NCBI GenBank assembly: GCA_030762175.1
Contig: JAUJEO010000019.1
Span: forward strand, 2,176,001 to 2,240,000
DNA length: 64,000 nt
Source: Metallyticus violacea
Taxonomy: Eukaryota; Arthropoda; Insecta; Mantodea; Metallyticidae
Reading direction: 5' to 3'
Shown: one piece after another, positions 36,543 to 47,231 of the stretch
Layout: each line of letters opens with the position of its first letter
Numbering within the stretch: position 1 is the stretch's first letter
The notes under the pieces: model-generated
Seen by the model: only the letters and a program-made list of their open reading frames with translations
Told to the model about the DNA's origin: nothing
Databases searched by the model: none
Position numbers and translations under genes: made by a program

Positions 36543-38731
36543 GTATAATGAAAGAGAACCAGTTATCTCAAATAAGAACGGAAAAAAAGTGATTCTAACG
36601 AAGTTTCCAAACTTGGAAAAAAAATTTTTTTCTTTTCGAGATTCTTTGCGCATAATATGCTTGTCTAAGGCTATCAAACTACTATAATGAAAGAGAACAA
36701 GTTATCTCAAATAAGAACGGAAAAAAAGGGATTCTAACGAAGTTTCCAAACTTAGAAAAAAAATTTTTTTCTTTTCGATATTCTTTGCGCATAATATGCT
36801 TGTCTGAGGCTATCAAACTAGTATAATGAAAGAGAACCAGTTATCTCAGATAAGAACGGAAAAAAAGTGATTCTAACGAAGTTTCCAAACTTCGAAAAAA
36901 AATTTTTTTCTTTTCGAGATTCTTTGCGCATAATATGCTTGTCTAAGGCTATCAAACAAGTATAATGAAAGAGAACAAGTTATCTCAAATAAGAACGGAA
37001 ACAAGTGATTCTAACGAAGTTTCCAAACTTCGAAATAAAATTTTAATCTTTTCGAGATTCTTTGCGCAAAATATGCTTGTCTGAGGCTATCAAACTAGTA
37101 TAATGAAAGAGAACCAGTAATCTTAAATAAGAACGGAAAAAAAGAGATTCTAACGAAGTTTCTTAACTTCGAAAAAAAAATTTTTTCTTTTCGAGATTCT
37201 TTGCGCATAATATGCTTGTCTAAGGCTATCAAACTAGTATAATGAAAGAGAACAAGTTATCTCAAATAAGAACGGAAAAAAGTGATTCTAACGAAGTTTC
37301 CAAACTTCGAAAAAAAAATTTTTTCTTTTCGAGATTCTTTGCGCATAATATGCTTGTCTGAGGCTATCAAACTAGTATAATGAAAGAGAACCAGTAATCT
37401 TAAATAAGAACGGAAAAAAGTGATTATAACGAAGTTTCCAAACTTCGAAATAAAATTTTTTTCTTTTCGAGATTCTTTTCGCATAACATGCTTGTCTAAG
37501 GCTATCAAACAAGTATAATGAAAGAGAACAAGTTATCTCAAATAAGAATGGAAAAAAAGTGATTCTAAGGAAGTTTCCAAACTTCGAAAAAAATTTTTTT
37601 TCTTTTCGAGATTCTTTGCGCATAATATGCTTGTCTGAGGCTATCAAACTAGTATAATGAAAGAGAACCAGTTATCTCAAATAAGAACGGAAAAAAAGTG
37701 ATTCTAACGAAGTTTCCAAACTTCGAAAAAAAATTTTTTTCTTTTCGAGATTCTTTGCGCATAATATGCTTGTCTAAGGCTATCAAACAAGTATAATGAA
37801 AGAGAACAAGTTATCTCAAATAAGAATGGAAAAAAAGTGATTCTAAGGAAGTTTCCAAACTTCGAAAAAAAATTTTTTTCTTTTCGAGATTCTTTGCGCA
37901 TAATATGCTTGTCTGAGGCTATCAAACTAGTATAATGAAAGAGAACCAGTTATCTCAAATAAGAACGGAAAAAAAGTGATTCTAACGAGGTTTCCAATCT
38001 TCGAAAAAAAATTTTTTTCTTTTCTAGATTCTTTGCGCATAATATGCTTTTCTAAGACTATCAAAATAGTATAATGAAAGAGAACCAGTTATCTCAAATA
38101 AGAACGGAAAAAAAGTGATTCTAACGAAGTTTCCAAACTTGGAAAAAAAATTTTTTTCTTTTCGAGATTCTTTGCGCATAATATGCTTGTCTAAGGCTAT
38201 CAAACTAGTATAATGAAAGAGAACAAGTTATCTCAAATAAGAACGGAAAAAAAGGGATTCTAACGAAGTTTCCAAACTTAGAAAAAAAATTTTTTTCTTT
38301 TCGATATTCTTTGCGCATAATATGCTTGTCTGAGGCTATCAAACTAGTATATAGAAAGAGAACCAGTTATCTCAGATAAGAACGGAAAAAAAGTGATTCT
38401 AACGAAGTTTCCAAACTTCGAAAAAAAATTTTTTTCTTTTCGAGATTCTTTGCGCATAATATGCTTGTCTAAGGCTATCAAACAAGTATAATGAAAGAGA
38501 ACAAGTTATCTCAAATAAGAATGGAAAAAAAGTGATTCTAACGAAGTTTCCAAACTTCGAAAAAAATTTTTTTTCTTTTCGAGATTCTTTGCGCATAATA
38601 TGCTTGTCTGAGGCTATCAAACTAGTATAATGAAAGAGAACCAGATATCTCAGATAAGAATGAAAAAAAAGTGATTCTAACGAAGTTTCCAAACTTCGAA
38701 AAAAAATTTTTTTCATTTCGAGATTCTTTGC

Positions 38732-38743
38732 GCATACCTATGC
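38732..38743 (+). repeat. GCATACCTATGC marker, copy 7
   Basis: 8,874 bp after copy 6, the largest gap, spanning the mosaic region; TTTTCATTTCGAG form with AATGAAAAAAAAG. Confidence 0.9.
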
Positions 38744-40573
38744 TTTTCTGAGGCTATCAAACTAGTATAATGAAAGAGAACCAGTTATCTCAAATAAGAA
38801 CGGAAAAAAAGTGATTCCAACGAAGTTTCCAAACTTCGAAAAAAAAATTTTTTCTTTTAGAGATTCTTTGCGCATAATATGCTTTTCTGAGGCTATCAAA
38901 ATAGTATAATGAAAGAGAACCAGTTATCTCAAATAAGAACGGAAAAAAAGTGATTCTAACGAAGTTTCCAAACTTCGAAATAAAATTTTTTTCTTTTCGA
39001 GATTCTTTGCGCATAATATGCTTGTCTGAGGCTATCAAACTAGTATAATGAAAGAGAACCAGTAATCTGAAATAAGAACGGAAAAAAAGTGATTCTAACG
39101 AAGTTTCCAAACTTCGAAAAAAAATTTTTTTCTTTTCGAGATTCTTTGCGCATAATATGCTTGTCTAAGGCTATCAAACTAGTATAATGAAAGAGAACAA
39201 GTTATCTCAAATAAGAACGGAAAAAAAGTGATTCTAACGAAGTTTCCAAACTTCGAAAAAAAATTTTTTTCTTTTCGAGATTCTTTGCGCATCATATGCT
39301 TGTCTGAGGCTATCAAACTAGTATAATGAAGGAGAACCAGTAATCTTAAATAAGAGCGGAAAAAAAGTGATTCTAACGAAGTTTCCAAACTTCGAAAAAA
39401 AATTTTTTTCTTTTCGAGATTCTTTGCGCATAATATGCTTGTCTAAGGCTATCAAACTAGTATAATGAAAGAGAACAAGTTATCTCAAATAAGAATGTAA
39501 AAAAAGTGATTCTAAGGAAGTTTCCAAACTTCGAAAAAAAATTTTTTTCTTTTCGAGATTCTTTGCGCATAATATGCTTGTCTGAGGCTATCAAACTAGT
39601 ATAATGAAAGAGAACCAGTTATCTCAAATAAGAACGGAAAAAAAGTGATTCTAACGAGGTTTCCAATCTTCGAAAAAAAATTTTTTTCTTTTCGAGATTC
39701 TTTGCCCATAATATGCTTGTCTGAGGCTATCAAACTAGTATAATGAAAGAGAACCAGTTATCTCAAATAAGAACGGAAAAAAAGTGATTCTAACGAGGTT
39801 TCCAATCTTCGAAAAAAAATTTTTTTCTTTTCTAGATTCTTTGCGCATAATATGCTTTTCTGAGACTATCAAACTAGTATAATGAAAGAGAACCAGTTAT
39901 CTCAAATAAGAACGGAAAAAAAAAAATTCTAACGAAGTTTCCAAACTTCGAAAAAAATTTTTTTTCTTTTCGAGATTCTTTGCGCATAATATGCTTGTCT
40001 AAGGCTATCAAACTAGTATAATGAAAGAGAACAAGTTATCTCAAATAAGAACGGAAAAAAAGTGATTCTAACGAAGTTTCCAAACTTCGAAAAAAAATTT
40101 TTTTCTTTTCGAGATTCTTTGCGGATAATATGCTTGTCTAAGGCTATCAAACTAGTATAATGAAAGAGAACAAGTTATCTCAAATAAGAATGGAAAAAAA
40201 GTGATTCTAAGGAAGTTTCCAAACTTCGAAAAAAAATTTTTTTCTTTTCGAGATTCTTTGCGCATAATATGCTTGTCTGAGGCTATCAAACTAGTATAAT
40301 GAAAGAGAACCAGTTATCTCAAATAAGAACGGAAAAAAAGTGATTCTAACGAAGTTTCCAAACTTCGAAAAAAATTTTTTTTCTTTTCGAGATTCTTTGC
40401 GCATAATATGCTTGTCTAAGGCTATCAAACTAGTATAATGAAAGAGAACAAGTTATCTCAAATAAGAACGGAAAAAAAGTGATTCTAACGATGTTTCCAA
40501 ACTTCGAAAAAAATTTTTTTTCTTTTCGAGATTCTTTGCGCATAATATGCTTGTCTGAGGCTATCAAACTAGC

Positions 40574-40603
40574 ATAATGAAAGAGAACCAGTAATCTTAA
40601 ATA
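40574..40603 (+). other. Junction of a five-monomer (695 bp) deletion
   Basis: The left side carries AACTAGCATAATG, as at 45841; the right side carries AAATAGAACGG, as at 46569. In the second copy these lie 695 bp apart, five monomers; here they share one monomer. The private AAAATTCG variant just downstream (40638) is shared with 46608, which confirms the pairing. Confidence 0.82.
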
Positions 40604-41483
40604 GAACGGAAAAAAAGTGATTATAACGAAGTTTCCAAAATTCGAAAAAAAATTTTTTCTTTTCCAGATTCTTTGCGCATAATATGCTTGTCTAAGGCTA
40701 TCAAACAAGTATAATGAAAGAGAACAAGTTATCTCAAATAAGAATGGAAAAAAAGTGATTCTAAGGAAGTTTCAAAAACTTCGAAAAAAAATTTTTTTCT
40801 TTTCGAGATTCTTTGCGCATAATATGCTTGTCTGAGGCTATCAAAATAGTATAATGAAAGAGAACCAGTTATCTCAAATAAGAACGGAAAAAAGTGATTC
40901 TAACGAAGTTTCCAAACTTCGAAAAAAAATTTTTTTCTTTTCGAGATTCTTTGCGCATAATATGCTTGTCTAAGGCTATCAAACAAGTATAATGAAAGAG
41001 AACAAGTTATCTCAAATAAGAATGGAAAAAAAGTGATTCTAAGGAAGTTTCCAAACTTCGAAAAAAAATTTTTTTCTTTTCGAGATTCTTTGCGCATAAT
41101 ATGCTTGTCTAAGGCTATCAAACTAGTATAATGAAAGAGAACAAGTTATCTTAAATAAGAACGGAAAAAAAGTGATTCTAACGAAGTTTCCAAACTTCGA
41201 AAAAAAATTTTTTCTTTTCGAGATTCTTTGCGCATAATATGCTTGTCTGAGGCTATCAAACTAGTATAATGAAAGAGAACCAGTAATCTTAAATAAGAAC
41301 GGAAAAAAGTGATTATAACGAAGTTTCCAAACTTCGAAATAAAATTTTTTTCTTTTCGAGATTCTTTTCGCATAACATGCTTGTCTAAGGCTATCAAACA
41401 AGTATAATGAAAGAGAACAAGTTATCTCAAATAAGAATGGAAAAAAAGTGATTCTAAGGAAGTTTCCAAACTTCGAAAAAAAT

Positions 41484-42454
41484 TTTTTTTCTTTTCGAGA
41501 TTCTTTGCGCATAATATGCTTGTCTGAGGCTATCAAACTAGTATAATGAAAGAGAACAAGTTATCTCAAATAAGAACGGAAAAAAGTGATTCTAACGAAG
41601 TTTCCAAACTTCGAAAAAAAAATTTTTTCTTTTCGAGATTCTTTGCGCATAATATGCTTGTCTGAGGCTATCAAACTAGTATAATGAAAGAGAACCAGTA
41701 ATCTTAAATAAGAACGGAAAAAAGTGATTATAACGAAGTTTCCAAACTTCGAAATAAAATTTTTTTCTTTTCGAGATTCTTTTCGCATAACATGCTTGTC
41801 TAAGGCTATCAAACAAGTATAATGAAAGAGAACAAGTTATCTCAAATAAGAATGGAAAAAAAGTGATTCTAAGGAAGTTTCCAAACTTCGAAAAAAATTT
41901 TTTTTCTTTTCGAGATTCTTTGCGCATAATATGCTTGTCTGAGGCTATCAAACTAGTATAATGAAAGAGAACCAGTTATCTCAAATAAGAACGGAAAAAA
42001 AGTGATTCTAACGAAGTTTCCAAACTTCGAAAAAAAATTTTTTTCTTTTCGAGATTCTTTGCGCATAATATGCTTGTCTAAGGCTATCAAACAAGTATAA
42101 TGAAAGAGAACAAGTTATCTCAAATAAGAATGGAAAAAAAGTGATTCTAAGGAAGTTTCCAAACTTCGAAAAAAAATTTTTTTCTTTTCGAGATTCTTTG
42201 CGCATAATATGCTTGTCTGAGGCTATCAAACTAGTATAATGAAAGAGAACCAGTTATCTCAAATAAGAACGGAAAAAAAGTGATTCTAACGAGGTTTCCA
42301 ATCTTCGAAAAAAAATTTTTTTCTTTTCTAGATTCTTTGCGCATAATATGCTTTTCTAAGACTATCAAAATAGTATAATGAAAGAGAACCAGTTATCTCA
42401 AATAAGAACGGAAAAAAAGTGATTCTAACGAAGTTTCCAAACTTGGAAAAAAAA
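41484..42454 (+). repeat. 971-bp (7-monomer) duplication, unit 1
   Basis: Seven monomers including the six-A copies, GAAATAAAATTTTTTTC with CGCATAACATGC, and the CTAAGACTATCAAAATAG and ACTTGGAAAA copies. Its left part also repeats the preceding three monomers at a spacing of 415 bp (41261 against 41676), so a three-monomer duplication overlaps it. Confidence 0.82.
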
Positions 42455-43425
42455 TTTTTTTCTTTTCGAGATTCTTTGCGCATAATATGCTTGTCTGAGG
42501 CTATCAAACTAGTATAATGAAAGAGAACAAGTTATCTCAAATAAGAACGGAAAAAAGTGATTCTAACGAAGTTTCCAAACTTCGAAAAAAAAATTTTTTC
42601 TTTTCGAGATTCTTTGCGCATAATATGCTTGTCTGAGGCTATCAAACTAGTATAATGAAAGAGAACCAGTAATCTTAAATAAGAACGGAAAAAAGTGATT
42701 ATAACGAAGTTTCCAAACTTCGAAATAAAATTTTTTTCTTTTCGAGATTCTTTTCGCATAACATGCTTGTCTAAGGCTATCAAACAAGTATAATGAAAGA
42801 GAACAAGTTATCTCAAATAAGAATGGAAAAAAAGTGATTCTAAGGAAGTTTCCAAACTTCGAAAAAAATTTTTTTTCTTTTCGAGATTCTTTGCGCATAA
42901 TATGCTTGTCTGAGGCTATCAAACTAGTATAATGAAAGAGAACCAGTTATCTCAAATAAGAACGGAAAAAAAGTGATTCTAACGAAGTTTCCAAACTTCG
43001 AAAAAAAATTTTTTTCTTTTCGAGATTCTTTGCGCATAATATGCTTGTCTAAGGCTATCAAACAAGTATAATGAAAGAGAACAAGTTATCTCAAATAAGA
43101 ATGGAAAAAAAGTGATTCTAAGGAAGTTTCCAAACTTCGAAAAAAAATTTTTTTCTTTTCGAGATTCTTTGCGCATAATATGCTTGTCTGAGGCTATCAA
43201 ACTAGTATAATGAAAGAGAACCAGTTATCTCAAATAAGAACGGAAAAAAAGTGATTCTAACGAGGTTTCCAATCTTCGAAAAAAAATTTTTTTCTTTTCT
43301 AGATTCTTTGCGCATAATATGCTTTTCTAAGACTATCAAAATAGTATAATGAAAGAGAACCAGTTATCTCAAATAAGAACGGAAAAAAAGTGATTCTAAC
43401 GAAGTTTCCAAACTTGGAAAAAAAA
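42455..43425 (+). repeat. 971-bp duplication, unit 2
   Basis: Repeats 41484-42454. Matching runs to 43467, where GTCTAAGG replaces GTCTGAGG, so the exchange falls in 42455-42496. The left edge coincides within about 40 bp with the start of the second 5,275-bp copy, which suggests one compound event or reuse of the same register. Confidence 0.82.
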
Positions 43426-46400
43426 TTTTTTTCTTTTCGAGATTCTTTGCGCATAATATGCTTGTCTAAGGCTATCAAACTAGTATAATGAAAGAGAACA
43501 AGTTATCTCAAATAAGAACGGAAAAAAAGGGATTCTAACGAAGTTTCCAAACTTAGAAAAAAAATTTTTTTCTTTTCGATATTCTTTGCGCATAATATGC
43601 TTGTCTGAGGCTATCAAACTAGTATAATGAAAGAGAACCAGTTATCTCAGATAAGAACGGAAAAAAAGTGATTCTAACGAAGTTTCCAAACTTCGAAAAA
43701 AAATTTTTTTCTTTTCGAGATTCTTTGCGCATAATATGCTTGTCTAAGGCTATCAAACAAGTATAATGAAAGAGAACAAGTTATCTCAAATAAGAATGGA
43801 AAAAAAGTGATTCTAACGAAGTTTCCAAACTTCGAAAAAAATTTTTTTTCTTTTCGAGATTCTTTGCGCATAATATGCTTGTCTGAGGCTATCAAACTAG
43901 TATAATGAAAGAGAACCAGATATCTCAGATAAGAATGAAAAAAAAGTGATTCTAACGAAGTTTCCAAACTTCGAAAAAAAATTTTTTTCATTTCGAGATT
44001 CTTTGCGCATACCTATGCTTTTCTGAGGCTATCAAACTAGTATAATGAAAGAGAACCAGTTATCTCAAATAAGAACGGAAAAAAAGTGATTCCAACGAAG
44101 TTTCCAAACTTCGAAAAAAAAATTTTTTCTTTTAGAGATTCTTTGCGCATAATATGCTTTTCTGAGGCTATCAAAATAGTATAATGAAAGAGAACCAGTT
44201 ATCTCAAATAAGAACGGAAAAAAAGTGATTCTAACGAAGTTTCCAAACTTCGAAATAAAATTTTTTTCTTTTCGAGATTCTTTGCGCATAATATGCTTGT
44301 CTGAGGCTATCAAACTAGTATAATGAAAGAGAACCAGTAATCTGAAATAAGAACGGAAAAAAAGTGATTCTAACGAAGTTTCCAAACTTCGAAAAAAAAT
44401 TTTTTTCTTTTCGAGATTCTTTGCGCATAATATGCTTGTCTAAGGCTATCAAACTAGTATAATGAAAGAGAACAAGTTATCTCAAATAAGAACGGAAAAA
44501 AAGTGATTCTAACGAAGTTTCCAAACTTCGAAAAAAAATTTTTTTCTTTTCGAGATTCTTTGCGCATCATATGCTTGTCTGAGGCTATCAAACTAGTATA
44601 ATGAAGGAGAACCAGTAATCTTAAATAAGAGCGGAAAAAAAGTGATTCTAACGAAGTTTCCAAACTTCGAAAAAAAATTTTTTTCTTTTCGAGATTCTTT
44701 GCGCATAATATGCTTGTCTAAGGCTATCAAACTAGTATAATGAAAGAGAACAAGTTATCTCAAATAAGAATGTAAAAAAAGTGATTCTAAGGAAGTTTCC
44801 AAACTTCGAAAAAAAATTTTTTTCTTTTCGAGATTCTTTGCGCATAATATGCTTGTCTGAGGCTATCAAACTAGTCAAATGAAAGAGAACCAGTTATCTC
44901 AAATAAGAACGGAAAAAAAGTGATTCTAACGAGGTTTCCAATCTTCGAAAAAAAATTTTTTTCTTTTCGAGATTCTTTGCCCATAATATGCTTGTCTGAG
45001 GCTATCAAACTAGTATAATGAAAGAGAACCAGTTATCTCAAATAAGAACGGAAAAAAAGTGATTCTAACGAGGTTTCCAATCTTCGAAAAAAAATTTTTT
45101 TCTTTTCTAGATTCTTTGCGCATAATATGCTTTTCTGAGACTATCAAACTAGTATAATGAAAGAGAACCAGTTATCTCAAATAAGAACGGAAAAAAAAAA
45201 ATTCTAACGAAGTTTCCAAACTTCGAAAAAAATTTTTTTTCTTTTCGAGATTCTTTGCGCATAATATGCTTGTCTAAGGCTATCAAACTAGTATAATGAA
45301 AGAGAACAAGTTATCTCAAATAAGAACGGAAAAAAAGTGATTCTAACGAAGTTTCCAAACTTCGAAAAAAAATTTTTTTCTTTTCGAGATTCTTTGCGCA
45401 TAATATGCTTGTCTAAGGCTATCAAACTAGTATAATGAAAGAGAACAAGTTATCTCAAATAAGAATGGAAAAAAAGTGATTCTAAGGAAGTTTCCAAACT
45501 TCGAAAAAAAATTTTTTTCTTTTCGAGATTCTTTGCGCATAATATGCTTGTCTGAGGCTATCAAACTAGTATAATGAAAGAGAACCAGTTATCTCAAATA
45601 AGAACGGAAAAAAAGTGATTCTAACGAAGTTTCCAAACTTCGAAAAAAATTTTTTTTCTTTTCGAGATTCTTTGCGCATAATATGCTTGTCTAAGGCTAT
45701 CAAACTAGTATAATGAAAGAGAACAAGTTATCTCAAATAAGAACGGAAAAAAAGTGATTCTAACGATGTTTCCAAACTTCGAAAAAAATTTTTTTTCTTT
45801 TCGAGATTCTTTGCGCATAATATGCTTGTCTGAGGCTATCAAACTAGCATAATGAAAGAGAACCAGTAATCTTAAATAAGAACGGAAAAAAAGTGTTATA
45901 ACGAAGTTTCCAAACTTCGAAAAAAAATTTTTTTCTTTTCGAGATTCTTTGCGCATAATATGCTTGTCTAAGGCTATCAAACTAGTATAATGAAAGAGAA
46001 CAAGTTATCTTAAATAAGAACGGAAAAAAATTGATTCTAACGAAGTTTCCAAACTTCTTAAAAAAAATTTTTTTATTTTCGAGATTCTTTGCGCATAATA
46101 TGCTTGTCTAAGGCTATCAAACTAGAATAATGAAAGAGAAGAAGTTATCTCAAATAAGAATGGAAAAAAAGTGATTCTAAGGAAGTTTCCAAACTTCGAA
46201 AAAAAATTTATTTCTTTTCGAGAATTATTGCGCATAATATGCTTGTCTAAGGCTATCAAACTAGTATAATGAAAGAGAACATGTTATATCAAATAAGAAC
46301 GGAAAAAAAGTGATTCTAACGAAGTTTCCAAACTTCGAAAAAAAATTTATTTCTTTTCGAGAATTATTGCGCATAATATGCTTGTCTAAGGCTATCAAAC

Positions 46401-47231
46401 TAGTATAATGAAAGAGAACATGTTATATCAAATAAGAACGGAAAAAAAGTGATTCTAACGAAGTTTCCAAACTTCGAAAAAACATTTTTTTCTTTTCGAG
46501 ATTCTTTGCGCATAATATGCTTGTCTGAGGCTATCAAACTAGTATAATGAAAGAGAACCAGTAATCTTAAATAGAACGGAAAAAAAGTGATTATAACGAA
46601 GTTTCCAAAATTCGAAAAAAAATTTTTTCTTTTCCAGATTCTTTGCGCATAATATGCTTGTCTAAGGCTATCAAACAAGTATAATGAAAGAGAACAAGTT
46701 ATCTCAAATAAGAATGGAAAAAAAGTGATTCTAAGGAAGTTTCAAAAACTTCGAAAAAAAATTTTTTTCTTTTCGAGATTCTTTGCGCATAATATGCTTG
46801 TCTGAGGCTATCAAAATAGTATAATGAAAGAGAACCAGTTATCTCAAATAAGAACGGAAAAAAGTGATTCTAACGAAGTTTCCAAACTTCGAAAAAAAAT
46901 TTTTTTCTTTTCGAGATTCTTTGCGCATAATATGCTTGTCTAAGGCTATCAAACAAGTATAATGAAAGAGAACAAGTTATCTCAAATAAGAATGGAAAAA
47001 AAGTGATTCTAAGGAAGTTTCCAAACTTCGAAAAAAAATTTTTTTCTTTTCGAGATTCTTTGCGCATAATATGCTTGTCTAAGGCTATCAAACTAGTATA
47101 ATGAAAGAGAACAAGTTATCTTAAATAAGAACGGAAAAAAAGTGATTCTAACGAAGTTTCCAAACTTCGAAAAAAAATTTTTTCTTTTCGAGATTCTTTG
47201 CGCATAATATGCTTGTCTGAGGCTATCAAAC
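42498..47231 (+). repeat. 5,275-bp duplication copy 2, also first unit of a 4,584-bp repeat
   Basis: The left part pairs with 37223 onward. From about 42.64 kb the same DNA is repeated 4,584 bp downstream (42647 with 47231, 44007 with 48591, 45705 with 50289). It retains the five monomers missing from copy 1. A private lesion at 44876 reads CTAGTCAAATG instead of CTAGTATAATG. Confidence 0.8.
44007..44018 (+). repeat. GCATACCTATGC marker, copy 8
   Basis: 5,275 bp after copy 7; same form and the same CCAGATATC neighbour. Confidence 0.9.

Larger units (their letters stand above)
31950..37222 (+). repeat. Mosaic segment of shuffled short blocks
   Basis: This segment has no single long partner. 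It is built of blocks that recur at several spacings: 32.83-33.66 kb matches 36.44-37.27 kb (3,607 bp), 35.59-36.44 kb matches 36.98-37.83 kb (1,386 bp), and about 350 bp near 32.25-32.60 kb matches 33.63-33.98 kb (also 1,386 bp). Barcodes are GGAAACAAGTG (33390, 35611, 36997) and AAAGAGATTC with TTTCTTAAC (33536, 35755, 37141). The first monomer, at 31950, is unusual: TAGTATATATGAAAGAAAAC and AAGTGATC. No GCATACCTATGC marker falls between 29858 and 38732, the longest gap in the window. Confidence 0.75.
37223..42497 (+). repeat. 5,275-bp (38-monomer) tandem duplication, copy 1
   Basis: Recurs at 42498 onward with a spacing of 5,275 bp up to about 40.57 kb, then 5,970 bp up to about 41.55 kb, because this copy lacks five monomers present at 45.85-46.54 kb. 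Shared markers are CATAACATGC (37487 and 42762), CCAGATATCTCAGATAAG with AATGAAAAAAAAG (38641 and 43916), and the GCATACCTATGC marker. A private lesion at 38350 reads TAGTATATAGAAAG. Confidence 0.82.
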
